Assembly: GCF_009734405.1 (NCBI RefSeq)
Contig: NZ_CP046453.1
Span: 1,798,001 to 1,862,000, forward strand
DNA length: 64,000 nt
From: Corynebacterium comes
GTDB lineage: Bacteria > Actinomycetota > Actinomycetes > Mycobacteriales > Mycobacteriaceae
Reading direction: 5' to 3'
In this document: in pieces, positions 48,910 to 57,485 of the stretch
How positions within the stretch are numbered: position 1 is the first letter of the stretch
Layout: the number at the start of each line of letters is the position of its first letter
Program-made: the position numbers and the translations under genes
The notes under the pieces: generated by a model
What the model was told of the DNA's origin: nothing
Seen by the model: the letters and a program-made list of their open reading frames with translations, nothing else
Databases searched by the model: none

Positions 48910-50129
48910 TAAGACCTACGCTCCCAGAATGCAGGGCCAACGGGCTCAATGAAATTGCCCTTGGCGACGAGGTAACCCTCTTCATCGACTTCGATCGGCA
49001 GCTGCGGCAGAGCACGTGCGGCGGGGCCGAAGATCGGCTTGCCGTACTGGAGTGCATCAAACTGCGACTGGTGGCACGGGCACAGGATCCGGTTGGTCTG
49101 AGCCTCGAAGAGCGAGGTCGGGCAGCCGATGTGCGTGCAGATCTTGGAGTACGCGTAGTAGTCGCCGTAGTGGAAATCCTCCTGGCCGGCACGCTCGACG
49201 GCCTTTGCGGCATCGGCGCTGCGCAGACGGATCAACATGACGGAGTTACGCGGACCGTGCAGCGAGTGCATCTGGCTCTCGTAGACGTCGCTCTCGGGGT
49301 TGTAGAGGTCCCCGTCGTTGACGTAGGAGGCCGGAAGCGGGTAGACGGTCTCCATTGCGCCGGCGTCCAGATCCTCCGGACGGACACGCACGAGGCGGGA
49401 GACGCCGGTGGTGACCCAGTGGCTGCCGGTTTCACCGGTGTGCTGCTCGGCGATGGCGCCGGTGTCCCGACCGAGGTAGAGCTTGACGCCCTCCTCATGG
49501 AGGGTCCAACCGGAGGTCCACAGGGTGCCGTCACCCATGACGTTCAGCTCGCCACGCTTCCACGGGTTCTTGATCATGCCGCCCAGCGGGGCGACGACGA
49601 TCAGGCCCGCCAGAATGCCGGCTCCACCGAGCAGACCCTGCAGAGCCTTGCGGCGGCCCAGGGTCGAGGTGGTCCAGGAGTCATTGAGCAGCGCGGTCAG
49701 CGTACGGCGGTCGACCTCGGAGGAGGGACCGTCATGACGACGCTGGACCGAGATCTCCTCGGGCACGATGGTCTTCACGTAGAGGACGACCGCCATACCC
49801 AGACCCAGGATGGAGAGACCCGAGGTCAGGCCCAGCAGCGGGGTGTAGAGGGTGTGGAAGATATGGCCTTCCTCACCGAGGTTCTTGAACTCCCACGGCC
49901 AGAAGATGTAGACGCCGAGGAAGGCGACGGCCGCGATGATGCCGAGGACCAGCCAGATCATCACTGCACGCTCGGCGCGCTTCTCTGCCGGATCGTTCGG
50001 GACCGGGAAGCGCTCCTTGCGGTACGCGACGGTGACGTCGTCCAGCTCGGTACCCAGACGCGCGAGCTCATCGTTGCTCATCGCGTTGAGTTGCTGGGTG
50101 GTGTAGTTCTTCTTCACTTCGTTGCTCAT
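48909..50129 (-). CDS. qcrA: Cytochrome bc1 complex Rieske iron-sulfur subunit
   Basis: The 406-residue QcrA has three N-terminal membrane helices (actinobacterial form) and a C-terminal Rieske domain with the [2Fe-2S] ligand motifs CTHIGC and CPCHQS. The ATG at 50129 (MSNEVKKNY) gives a 4-base overlap with qcrC; the longer frame is not needed. Confidence 0.97.
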   Translation of the reverse strand: MSNEVKKNYTTQQLNAMSNDELARLGTELDDVTVAYRKERFPVPNDPAEKRAERAVMIWLVLGIIAAVAFLGVYIFWPWEFKNLGEEGHIFHTLYTPLLGLTSGLSILGLGMAVVLYVKTIVPEEISVQRRHDGPSSEVDRRTLTALLNDSWTTSTLGRRKALQGLLGGAGILAGLIVVAPLGGMIKNPWKRGELNVMGDGTLWTSGWTLHEEGVKLYLGRDTGAIAEQHTGETGSHWVTTGVSRLVRVRPEDLDAGAMETVYPLPASYVNDGDLYNPESDVYESQMHSLHGPRNSVMLIRLRSADAAKAVERAGQEDFHYGDYYAYSKICTHIGCPTSLFEAQTNRILCPCHQSQFDALQYGKPIFGPAARALPQLPIEVDEEGYLVAKGNFIEPVGPAFWERRS

Positions 50130-51016
50130 GAACGCGATCCAATCCACATAGCGGCGGCACCGAGAACGGTGATGCCGATGAACCACATGGCCATACCCTC
50201 AGACACCGGGCCGAGGCCGCCGAGGCCCCAGCCACCCGGAGACGGAGTCTCCTTCGTGGCCTTGATGAAGGCGATAATGTCCTTCTTCTCATCCGCGGAG
50301 AGCTGACGATCGGAGAACTTGGGCATGTTCTGCGGACCCGTGAGCATGGCCTGGTAGATCTCCTGCTCGTTCGCCGGATCGAGCGGCGGGGCGTACTTGC
50401 CGGATGACAGCGCGCCGCCACCGCCGGTGAAGCCGTGGCAGGAGGCGCAGTTCAGACGGAAGAGCTCGCCACCGCGGGCGATGTCCTGAGCGTCGATCAT
50501 GCCGTTGTAGTTCTTGCCACGGAGTTCCTCCATGGCGATGGTGCCGTCCTCGTTGTACACGAGCTCGGGGCCGCCACCGTTGGCCGCCACGAACGCGGCC
50601 ATGGCCAGCGACTGTGCCTCGGTGTAGCGCGGTGCCTTGCGCTCAGCCTGGGCGTCGTTGGACATCATCGGCATGCGGCCGGAGTGGACCTGGAAGTAGA
50701 CCGCACCCTCGCCGACGCCGATCAGTGAGGGACCGCGGTCCTGGACACCCTGCAGGTTGGCGCCGTGACAGGTGATGCAGGCCATGTCGTAGAGGTCCTT
50801 GCCCTCCTGGATCAGTGCCTGATCATCACGCTGCGCGGTGGCGACCTGTGCGTCCGGGGTCAGCGCGGTGGCGAGAACGCCTGCACCGGTGAGCCCGAGG
50901 GTAAGCGCGAAGGCACCCACGAAGGTACGACGCATCTTGCGGCGACCCCGGGCCTTCTTGGCCGAGGTCGACGACACGGAGTCGTCGCCTGCGGCAATGT
51001 TCGGATTGGTATCCAT
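50126..51016 (-). CDS. qcrC: Cytochrome bc1 complex diheme cytochrome c subunit
   Basis: The ~296-residue QcrC has an N-terminal membrane anchor (about 30-52), two CXXCH heme c motifs (ACITCHG and NCASCHG) and a C-terminal helix ([17 protein letters not shown]). Two heme c groups in one anchored subunit replace a soluble cytochrome c, passing electrons directly to CtaC. ATG 51016 is better spaced from GAGGAA than the one at 51019. Confidence 0.96.
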   Translation of the reverse strand: MDTNPNIAAGDDSVSSTSAKKARGRRKMRRTFVGAFALTLGLTGAGVLATALTPDAQVATAQRDDQALIQEGKDLYDMACITCHGANLQGVQDRGPSLIGVGEGAVYFQVHSGRMPMMSNDAQAERKAPRYTEAQSLAMAAFVAANGGGPELVYNEDGTIAMEELRGKNYNGMIDAQDIARGGELFRLNCASCHGFTGGGGALSSGKYAPPLDPANEQEIYQAMLTGPQNMPKFSDRQLSADEKKDIIAFIKATKETPSPGGWGLGGLGPVSEGMAMWFIGITVLGAAAMWIGSRS

Positions 51017-51085
51017 CATTTTCCTCTTGAAAATTCGGTTACGGAAAGTGAATGGCTGCAGGCCGATTGCTCGGCAGGCTACGGC

Positions 51086-51700
51086 CTACTGGACAAGGTA
51101 GAGCGTGATGAACACGCCGACCCAGATGACATCGACGAAGTGCCAGTAGTAGGACACTGCCATGGCGGCGGTGGCCTGTGCCGGCGTGAACTTTGACTTG
51201 GTCACTCGACGAAGCACGACGATGAAGGCGATGACACCTGCCGTCACGTGTGCCGCGTGGAAGCCCGTGATGATGTAGAAAACTGAGCCGAAGACACTCG
51301 ACTGGATGGTCACGCCGTGAATGATCAGCTCATACCACTCAAATGCCAGGAAGCCGAGGAAGCCGACTGCCAGAGCCACGGTAATGAGGTACCAACGACG
51401 AAGACCGAAAACGTCACCCCTTTCTGCTGCAAAGACGCCGAACTGCGAGGTAACCGAGGAGGCGACCAGAATGGTCGTGATGATGAAACCGAACAGGACA
51501 TTGAGATTGGCTGTCTGTTCGCTCCAGTCGCCTGCCAGGCCGTTCGCACGCGACGTGAAATACATCGCGAAGAGTCCGGCGAAGAACATCAATTCCTGAG
51601 ACAGGAACACAATCGTGCCGACACTGACCATGTTGGGGCGGTTCAGTGCGGGAACACGCTGTGGTGCTGCCATACCTGAGTTTGAAACTGCGCTCGTCAC
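51086..51700 (-). CDS. ctaE: Cytochrome c oxidase subunit III
   Basis: The 204-residue protein has five membrane helices and the CoxIII-type motifs SQELMFFAGLFAMYF, FHAAHVTAG and YYWHFVDVIWV. It is part of the aa3 oxidase and heads the ctaE-qcrCAB operon. The GTG at 51700 directly follows a CATACT box, implying a leaderless mRNA. ATG 51673 is an alternative. Confidence 0.95.
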   Translation of the reverse strand: MTSAVSNSGMAAPQRVPALNRPNMVSVGTIVFLSQELMFFAGLFAMYFTSRANGLAGDWSEQTANLNVLFGFIITTILVASSVTSQFGVFAAERGDVFGLRRWYLITVALAVGFLGFLAFEWYELIIHGVTIQSSVFGSVFYIITGFHAAHVTAGVIAFIVVLRRVTKSKFTPAQATAAMAVSYYWHFVDVIWVGVFITLYLVQ

Positions 51701-51707
51701 GCTGAAC

Positions 51708-51713
51708 AGTATG
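51708..51713 (-). promoter_or_regulatory. -10 box of leaderless ctaE-qcrCAB transcript
   Basis: CATACT on the minus strand, then seven bases and the GTG of ctaE. The string CATACTGTTC is shared exactly with the pknL promoter. Confidence 0.5.
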
Positions 51714-51969
51714 ACGGCTCAGAAGGCGGAAGTCACTTCATCTCCCCCCGCTCTTGGGTGGCAAATAGGAATATCACCTGCGGTTTTAGTGGAGCGGGAG
51801 ATTCCGTGAAACTTTTGCGATTCTCCGGGAACTTTCAGCCAACGCCATCCGACCTGACATTCCCGCAGGTCATCTCCCCCGACCCCGCCGCTCTCCCCTG
51901 AGCGACATTTCTACGGCCCAACGATACCCGATTCCCGCGCCGGAAAGGCAAGAACCGCCACAAGGGTTG

Positions 51970-51985
51970 AGAGAGCTAAATCACA
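51970..51985. promoter_or_regulatory. GlxR/CRP-like site upstream of ctaE
   Basis: AGAGAGCTAAATCACA matches 10 of 12 fixed positions of TGTGANNTANNTCACA including the central TA. It lies about 270 bp before the ctaE start, far for direct activation from the proposed leaderless promoter. Confidence 0.45.
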
Positions 51986-52060
51986 GCCCCGTCCGCCCGG
52001 AAACCTGGTTCTCAAACTTTCGGTTGACCCCCTGTGAGCAGGGGTTTCCGCCCCCGGGCC

Positions 52061-52098
52061 GCTTCCCGACGCCGCAGCCGAATGCGACGTCGGGAAGC
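52061..52098. repeat. 11-bp perfect inverted repeat between ctaF terminator and ctaE
   Basis: Arms GCTTCCCGACG (52061-52071) and CGTCGGGAAGC (52088-52098), loop 16. No T-run on either side, so it is not an obvious terminator. Confidence 0.6.
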
Positions 52099-52110
52099 AC
52101 GTGCGGGCGG

Positions 52111-52153
52111 AAAAACGACGAGGCACCTGCCCCGGGGGGGGGACAGGTGCCTC
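52111..52153 (-). terminator. Rho-independent terminator after ctaF
   Basis: Arms GAGGCACCTG (52120-52129) and CAGGTGCCTC (52144-52153), with G/C pairs inside, followed on the minus strand by GTCGTTTTTCCG. About 40 bases after the ctaF stop. Confidence 0.85.
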
Positions 52154-52191
52154 AATCGAGATGTGTGTGGCAGATCAGACCGTGCAGAAAG

Positions 52192-52623
52192 CTAGTGGGC
52201 TTCCTTGGGCATGCCGTACTGCATGTTCAGGCGGTAGGAACCCCAGATCAGCAGAACAGCACCCAGGGCCATCAGCCAGAAGTGCCAGAAGGCGATGCCC
52301 AGGCCCAGCAGGCCGACGGCGCCGGCCATCCAGGCCGGGTAGATGGAGCCCGGGGAGAAGAAACCGAGGATACCGGCCTTGTCCTCGACCTCAGCCTCTT
52401 CCCAGTCTTCGGGAAGGACGTCAGCACGGGAGTCGGTGAAGTGAAGGTAGACACCGAGCATGACAGCCAGCGCGGTGGACAGGACCAGGGCGACGACGCC
52501 GACCCATTCCGTACCGCCACGGTTGGCGTCGTCCTGGACGAAACCGGTGCCGACGATGTAAATGACGGCCATCAATCCAAGAAAGACTGCGATGCCGTAC
52601 AGCAGTTTAGAGCTCGACTTCAT
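52192..52623 (-). CDS. ctaF: Cytochrome c oxidase subunit IV (actinobacterial type)
   Basis: The 143-residue protein has four hydrophobic segments and the conserved acidic loop DVLPEDWEEAEVEDKAGILGFFSPGSIYP typical of actinobacterial CtaF (quoted positions about 68-96). It stabilises the aa3 oxidase in the supercomplex. It lies 15 bases after ctaC. Confidence 0.94.
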   Translation of the reverse strand: MKSSSKLLYGIAVFLGLMAVIYIVGTGFVQDDANRGGTEWVGVVALVLSTALAVMLGVYLHFTDSRADVLPEDWEEAEVEDKAGILGFFSPGSIYPAWMAGAVGLLGLGIAFWHFWLMALGAVLLIWGSYRLNMQYGMPKEAH

Positions 52624-52638
52624 TGCTAAACTCCTCGC

Positions 52639-53733
52639 TTAGATGTTGGCGCTGTTGTCGACGAAGTTCTCGCCGTCGCGGGTCTGACGGGACGAGTTGA
52701 ACGGGTGGGTCGAGGTGGCGTAGGGAGCCTCGCCGATCGATGCCAGGGCCTCAGCGTTCGGGGCGTCCGGGTTGTCGATACGGAACTGCAGGTAATCCTG
52801 GAACGCCTCCGGGGAGACAGCGCGCAGCTCGAAGTTCATCATGGCGTGGTAGGTGCCACACATCTCGGCACAGCGTCCGACGAAAGCACCCTCCTCCTCG
52901 ATGGCCTCGATCTGGAATGCACGCTGCTGCTGGTTGGCCTCCGGGTGAGCGAAGGCGTCACGCTTGAACAGGAACTCCGGGATCCAGAAGGAGTGGGCCA
53001 CGTCGCCGGAGGCGAGCTGGAACTCAATCGGGGTGTTGGTCGGAAGGACCAGGACCGGAACCTCTTCGGTGGAGCCGAGGGTTTCGATCTGGTTGAAGTG
53101 GAGGTAGGACTGGTCACCCTTGGACATACCGTGGATCGGGTTCGGGTTGTCGACCAGCTCCGGGTCGTCCAGCCTGGTGGTGTCCGCCAGGTCCTGACGC
53201 TCGGTGTCGCTGCCGTTGTACTCGGAGCCGGTCGGGCTCAGCTCGGCGGAGACGTTCTGGTAGCCGAACTTCCAGTTCCACTGGAAGGCCGTGACATCAA
53301 CCGTGACGTCCGGATCCTTGTCCAGCGCCGTGACCTTCTGCTGGGTCTGCACCGTGAAGAAGAACAGGCCCATGACGATGATGATCGGCATGATGGTCAG
53401 GACAAGCTCGAGAGGAACGTTGTACTGCAGCTGCTTCGGGAACTCGCCCTTCCCATTCTTCTCGGCCTTCTTGGCGCTCCAGCTGAAGATGGCGGTGAGC
53501 ATGAGCGCCCACATGATGATGCCGATGATCCAGGCGACAACCCAGACCCAGACCCAGAAGTTGTACATGGAGGTTGCCTCGGGAGTGATCCCGTCCGGCC
53601 AGCCCATGTCGAGAATCCTGCTGACGCCCTCCGGGGGAGCGACGTCGCAACCGGCGAGGGCGAGGCCGCCGAGCGCCATCACACCGCCGAGACCCGCCTT
53701 ACGGGCGAAGCCGCGTTTTTTACGCTGTTCCAC
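52639..53733 (-). CDS. ctaC: Cytochrome c oxidase subunit II
   Basis: The 364-residue lipoprotein subunit has a lipobox (GGLALAGC; Cys near 29), two membrane helices, and the CuA site in the C-terminal cupredoxin domain: HSFWIPEF, and GRCAEMCGTYHAMM with the two Cys, His and Met ligands. It accepts electrons from QcrC. The GTG at 53733 (VEQRKKRG) has AGGAAGG about 10 nt upstream and matches the family start, so the frame to 53784 is not used. Confidence 0.96.
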   Translation of the reverse strand: MEQRKKRGFARKAGLGGVMALGGLALAGCDVAPPEGVSRILDMGWPDGITPEATSMYNFWVWVWVVAWIIGIIMWALMLTAIFSWSAKKAEKNGKGEFPKQLQYNVPLELVLTIMPIIIVMGLFFFTVQTQQKVTALDKDPDVTVDVTAFQWNWKFGYQNVSAELSPTGSEYNGSDTERQDLADTTRLDDPELVDNPNPIHGMSKGDQSYLHFNQIETLGSTEEVPVLVLPTNTPIEFQLASGDVAHSFWIPEFLFKRDAFAHPEANQQQRAFQIEAIEEEGAFVGRCAEMCGTYHAMMNFELRAVSPEAFQDYLQFRIDNPDAPNAEALASIGEAPYATSTHPFNSSRQTRDGENFVDNSANI

Positions 53734-54173
53734 GTATGTCTGCCTTCCTGTCCACACTAGATCCTTGAACACTGGTTTAAGCATTCCTAACTAAGCAGGA
53801 TAGTTCATCCATGGAGGTCGTCCACACTGTTTCCGCCCTCCCCGGATTCGCCGGTTTGCACCGGTATCCCTCGAAGTACCCCGGATGTTACAGCCCATGT
53901 GCGGTAACCAGCGAATGTCGGTCGAGGCCCCCCAGACCCGGGTGTAACCCAATTCACAATGGCCGCTACGCTGCATCATCCGAAAGTTCCCACCCGTTAG
54001 GGGAGACTTTTCACCCCCTCCCCTACCGCGTGCGGTTTCGCTTTCCATTCACGCCCGAACCACGTGCCGGTGTGGCCTCCCCGTGCCCGCGGGCCGTATC
54101 GTAGGACCGGATACTGCAACGACGCTGACGACGCCAGCGCCACTTCCCGTTATATAGAGGAGAACATTTCCAC
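53734..54173. other. 440-base divergent region between ctaC and ltsA
   Basis: It contains a GlxR-like site at 53943-53958 and the ltsA ribosome site (GAGGAG, near 54157). GATACT near 54108 could be the ltsA -10. I see no gene. Confidence 0.65.
53943..53958. promoter_or_regulatory. GlxR/CRP-like site between ctaC and ltsA
   Basis: TGTAACCCAATTCACA matches 10 of 12 fixed positions of the GlxR consensus TGTGANNTANNTCACA. GlxR control of ctaCF is reported for C. glutamicum, as I recall, which supports the call. Confidence 0.55.
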
Positions 54174-56096
54174 ATGTGCGGCTTTCTTGGCATGCTCACC
54201 GCCGGCGGCGACGCTGACACCTTCGTCGACGCCGTCACCCGGGCACTCCCGTGCATGCGCCACCGCGGCCCGGACGAGGCCGGCACCTGGCACGACGCGG
54301 ACGCCATCTTCGGCTTCAACCGCCTGTCGATCGTCGACCTGGAACACTCCCACCAGCCGCTGGTGTGGGGTCCGGAGGATAACCCGGAGCGCTACGCCCT
54401 GATCTTCAACGGCGAGATCTACAACTACGTCGAACTCCGCGAGGAACTCTCCGGTGCCGGTCACGACTTCCGGACGCAGGGCGACTCCGAGACCATCGTC
54501 GTGGGATACCACCACTGGGGAGAGGACGTCGTCGAGCACCTGCGCGGCATGTTCGCCTTCGCCATCTGGGACACCCAGGAGAAGCTTCTTTTTGTGGGCC
54601 GTGATCAGTTCGGCATCAAGCCGTTGTTCTACGCCACCACCCCCGCAGGCACGGTGTTCTCCTCGGAAAAGAAGTCCATCCTGGAAATGGCGCCCGAGCT
54701 GGGTCTAGGCCTGGAACTTGATCGACGCGCCATCGAGCATTACGTGGACCTCCAGTACGTGCCCGAGCCGGAGTCCCTCCACACCGGGATCCGCCGCCTG
54801 GAGTCCGGCTGTACCGCCACCCTCCGCGCCGGCGACGAGGTGGTTGCCAAGCGCTACTTCAAGCCCAGCTTCGAGGTGACCCCCGTGGCCAAGGGGTCCG
54901 AGCAGGACCTCTTCGACCGCATCGCCCGGGCCCTGGAGGATTCCGTCGAGAAGCACATGCGTGCCGACGTCACGGTGGGTTCCTTCCTCTCCGGCGGCAT
55001 CGACTCCACCGCGATCGCCACCCTGGCCAAGCGCCACAACCCGAACCTGCTGACCTTCACCACCGGTTTCGAGCGGGAGGGCTACTCCGAGGTCGACGTC
55101 GCCGCCGAATCGGCCGCGGCGATCGGCGTCGAGCACATCGTCAAGGTCGTCTCCCCCGAGGAATACGCCGGCGCCATCCCGAAGATCATGTGGTACCTGG
55201 ACGATCCCGTCGCCGACCCCTCCCTCGTTCCCCTGTACTTCGTGGCACAGGAGGCCCGGAAGCACGTCAAGGTCGTCCTGTCCGGTGAAGGCGCCGACGA
55301 GCTCTTCGGCGGCTACACCATCTATAAGGAGCCGCTGTCGCTGGCGCCCTTCGAGAAGGTCCCCACCCCGCTGCGTCGCGGCCTCGGTCGCCTGTCCCGC
55401 GTCCTGCCCGACGGCATGAAGGGAAAGTCGCTGCTCGAGCGTGGTTCCATGACCATGGAGGAGCGTTATTACGGCAACGCCCGCTCCTTCAACTTCGAGC
55501 AGCTCCAGCGGGTTCTGCCCTGGGCGAAGGAGGAGTGGGACCACAAGGAGGTCACCGCCCCGATCTACGCACAGTCGACCCACATGGACCCGGTGGCCCG
55601 CATGCAGCACCTGGACCTGTTCACGTGGATGCGCGGGGACATCCTGGTCAAGGCCGACAAGATCAACATGGCCAACTCCCTGGAACTGCGGGTGCCCTTC
55701 CTGGACAAGGAGGTCTTCGAGGTCGCGCAGACCATTCCGCACGACCTGAAGATCGCCGGCGGCACCACCAAGTACGCCCTGCGTAAGGCGATGGAGCAAA
55801 TCGTTCCGCCGCATGTCCTCAACCGCAGGAAGCTCGGCTTCCCGGTTCCCATGCGCCACTGGCTCGCCGGCGATGAGCTCTTCGGCTGGGCACAGGACAC
55901 CATCAACGAGTCGCAGACCGACGACATCTTCAACCGCAAGGCTGTCCTGGAGATGCTCCGGGAGCACCGGGACGGCGTCTCCGACCACTCCCGCCGCCTG
56001 TGGACCGTCCTTGCCTTCATGGTCTGGCACGGCATCTTCGTGGAGCACCGCATCGATCCGGAGATCGAGGAGAAAGACTACCCCGTCAACATCTGA
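54174..56096 (+). CDS. ltsA: LtsA, asparagine synthetase-type amidotransferase for DAP amidation
   Basis: The 640-residue protein has a class II glutaminase domain with the catalytic Cys right after Met (MCGFLGML) and RHRGPDE, and a C-terminal synthetase domain with ATP motif FLSGGIDST. In Corynebacteriales LtsA amidates the meso-DAP of murein precursors rather than making free asparagine; loss gives lysozyme sensitivity in C. glutamicum. GAGGAG lies about 11 nt before the ATG. A strong terminator follows. Confidence 0.93.
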   Translation: MCGFLGMLTAGGDADTFVDAVTRALPCMRHRGPDEAGTWHDADAIFGFNRLSIVDLEHSHQPLVWGPEDNPERYALIFNGEIYNYVELREELSGAGHDFRTQGDSETIVVGYHHWGEDVVEHLRGMFAFAIWDTQEKLLFVGRDQFGIKPLFYATTPAGTVFSSEKKSILEMAPELGLGLELDRRAIEHYVDLQYVPEPESLHTGIRRLESGCTATLRAGDEVVAKRYFKPSFEVTPVAKGSEQDLFDRIARALEDSVEKHMRADVTVGSFLSGGIDSTAIATLAKRHNPNLLTFTTGFEREGYSEVDVAAESAAAIGVEHIVKVVSPEEYAGAIPKIMWYLDDPVADPSLVPLYFVAQEARKHVKVVLSGEGADELFGGYTIYKEPLSLAPFEKVPTPLRRGLGRLSRVLPDGMKGKSLLERGSMTMEERYYGNARSFNFEQLQRVLPWAKEEWDHKEVTAPIYAQSTHMDPVARMQHLDLFTWMRGDILVKADKINMANSLELRVPFLDKEVFEVAQTIPHDLKIAGGTTKYALRKAMEQIVPPHVLNRRKLGFPVPMRHWLAGDELFGWAQDTINESQTDDIFNRKAVLEMLREHRDGVSDHSRRLWTVLAFMVWHGIFVEHRIDPEIEEKDYPVNI

Positions 56097-56114
56097 TCCG
56101 GCCACGGAAGGCCG

Positions 56115-56157
56115 AGAGCCCGCACTCTCCCCACGAGGGAGAGTGCGGGCTCTTTTC
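56115..56157. terminator. Bidirectional terminator between ltsA and the Fe-S carrier gene
   Basis: A perfect 17-bp inverted repeat (56115-56131 and 56137-56153) with a 5-base loop, followed on the plus strand by TTTTCG. It ends 15 bases before the stop of the convergent gene, so it can serve both. Confidence 0.9.
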
Positions 56158-56171
56158 GCCTGGTGACGTAA

Positions 56172-56516
56172 CTAGTTGAAGGAGTCGCCGCACGCGCAGG
56201 AACCGCCGGCGTTCGGGTTGTCGATGGTGAAGCCCTGCGACTCAATGGTGTCGGAGAAGTCGATCTTCGCGCCGCTGAGGTACGGGACGCTCATCTTGTC
56301 CACCACGAGGCGGACGCCGTCGACGTCGTCGACCTGATCGCCGTCGAGTGTGCGGTCATCGAAGTAGAGCTGGTAACGCAGGCCGGCACAGCCACCCGGC
56401 TGGACGGCGATGCGCAGGGACAGGTCATCTCGGCCCTCCTGATCAAGCAGAGCCTTGGCCTTTGCGGCCGCCGTGTCGGTGAGAACTACGCCGGTGCTGG
56501 AGGTGGGAGCGGTCAT
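56172..56516 (-). CDS. A-type iron-sulfur carrier (HesB/IscA/ErpA family)
   Basis: The 114-residue protein has the three cluster Cys of the family: GGCAGLRY at about 59 and the C-terminal GSCACGDSF pair. It delivers Fe-S clusters, plausibly to the Rieske protein encoded nearby and to other targets. The ATG at 56516 has AAGGAG 10 nt upstream. Confidence 0.93.
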   Translation of the reverse strand: MTAPTSSTGVVLTDTAAAKAKALLDQEGRDDLSLRIAVQPGGCAGLRYQLYFDDRTLDGDQVDDVDGVRLVVDKMSVPYLSGAKIDFSDTIESQGFTIDNPNAGGSCACGDSFN

Positions 56517-56705
56517 GTTGGTGGTCTCCTTGCGAGTGAAAGCTTCGTATCGTGCGCCAGGAACTCCCGCGTCGGGGTGCCCGTGTATGCGCCCACCATA
56601 CTCCTCCGCTATTGGCTGAGCTAAGAACAGCACGGTGCCCGGGCGCTTACATACTATTAACGCCTACGCGCCGAGCCGTATTCCCGATTTCTTTCACCGG
56701 CCTTG

Positions 56706-56711
56706 TAGCCT
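56706..56711 (+). promoter_or_regulatory. -10 box of leaderless DUF3043 transcript
   Basis: TAGCCT, then seven bases and the GTG at 56719. There is no ribosome site in front of that GTG. Confidence 0.5.
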
Positions 56712-56718
56712 GGGATTC

Positions 56719-57423
56719 GTGAAATTCCCCTGGCAGAAATCTGAAGACCCCTCCCCCGCCGAGTCGGCCGATCCCACCGCATCACAGGGAACCCCCGATG
56801 CTGAATCGGAGCGATCCCTCCCGAAGGGCCACACCCCGCCCAAGGGTCGTCCGACGCCCAGGCGCCGGGAGGTGGAGATCGAGCGCGGTGTGATCCGTGA
56901 CCCGAAGGCCCCGACCTCGGCCGCCCAGGCGAGCGCCCGCCGTCGGGACCTGAAGAAGTCCATGTCGAAGGAGGAGTGGAAGGCCTACAAGGAGAAGGAG
57001 CGTACCGAGAGCCGGAGACGCCAGAAGGAGGCCCAGAAGGCGATGGACTCCGGCGACGAGCGTTACCTGCTCGCCCGCGACCAGGGCGCGGAGCGTCGTT
57101 ACGTGCGCGACTGGGTGGATTCGCGTCGCTTCATCAACAACGCTGTCCTGCCGGTGGCGCTGGGTCTGCTGGTGATCATGTTCATCGGTACGTGGGCGCC
57201 GGACTTCGCGAACATCATGTCGATGATCGCCATGGGCCTCATGGTCGTCTTCTTCATCGAGGGTGTGTGGGCCGGCCGAAGCGCCAATAAGGCGGTGGGC
57301 GAGCAGTTCCCGGGGACCACGGCCACGGGCCTGGGCCTGGGCTTCTACGCCTACTCGCGGATGACGCAGCCCCGGAAGTGGCGTTCGCCGAAGCCGCGGG
57401 TGGCAGTCGGCGAGAAGGTCTAG
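56719..57423 (+). CDS. DUF3043 membrane protein
   Basis: The 234-residue protein has a long charged cytoplasmic N-terminal half (K/R/E-rich, about 1-145, likely helical) containing the conserved GDERYLLARDQGAERRYVRD (about 122-141), then two membrane helices (about 155-175 and 180-200) and a basic tail. It is a conserved family of Actinobacteria of unknown function. The frame opens at 56635, but GTG 56719 (VKFPWQKSED) fits the family and a leaderless promoter. Confidence 0.85.
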   Translation: MKFPWQKSEDPSPAESADPTASQGTPDAESERSLPKGHTPPKGRPTPRRREVEIERGVIRDPKAPTSAAQASARRRDLKKSMSKEEWKAYKEKERTESRRRQKEAQKAMDSGDERYLLARDQGAERRYVRDWVDSRRFINNAVLPVALGLLVIMFIGTWAPDFANIMSMIAMGLMVVFFIEGVWAGRSANKAVGEQFPGTTATGLGLGFYAYSRMTQPRKWRSPKPRVAVGEKV

Positions 57424-57485
57424 CCGCTGCTTCACTAGAGTCTTGGGGGGTACCCCACCCGCCGTCATCAACCAGGAGGCCCGCC

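Larger units (their letters stand above)
51701..52191. other. 491-base region between ctaE and ctaF
   Basis: It holds the ctaE promoter, a GlxR-like site (51970-51985), a small hairpin CCCCTG-TGAG-CAGGGG (52029-52044), an 11-bp perfect inverted repeat (52061-52098), and the ctaCF terminator (52111-52153). I see no gene. Confidence 0.7.
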
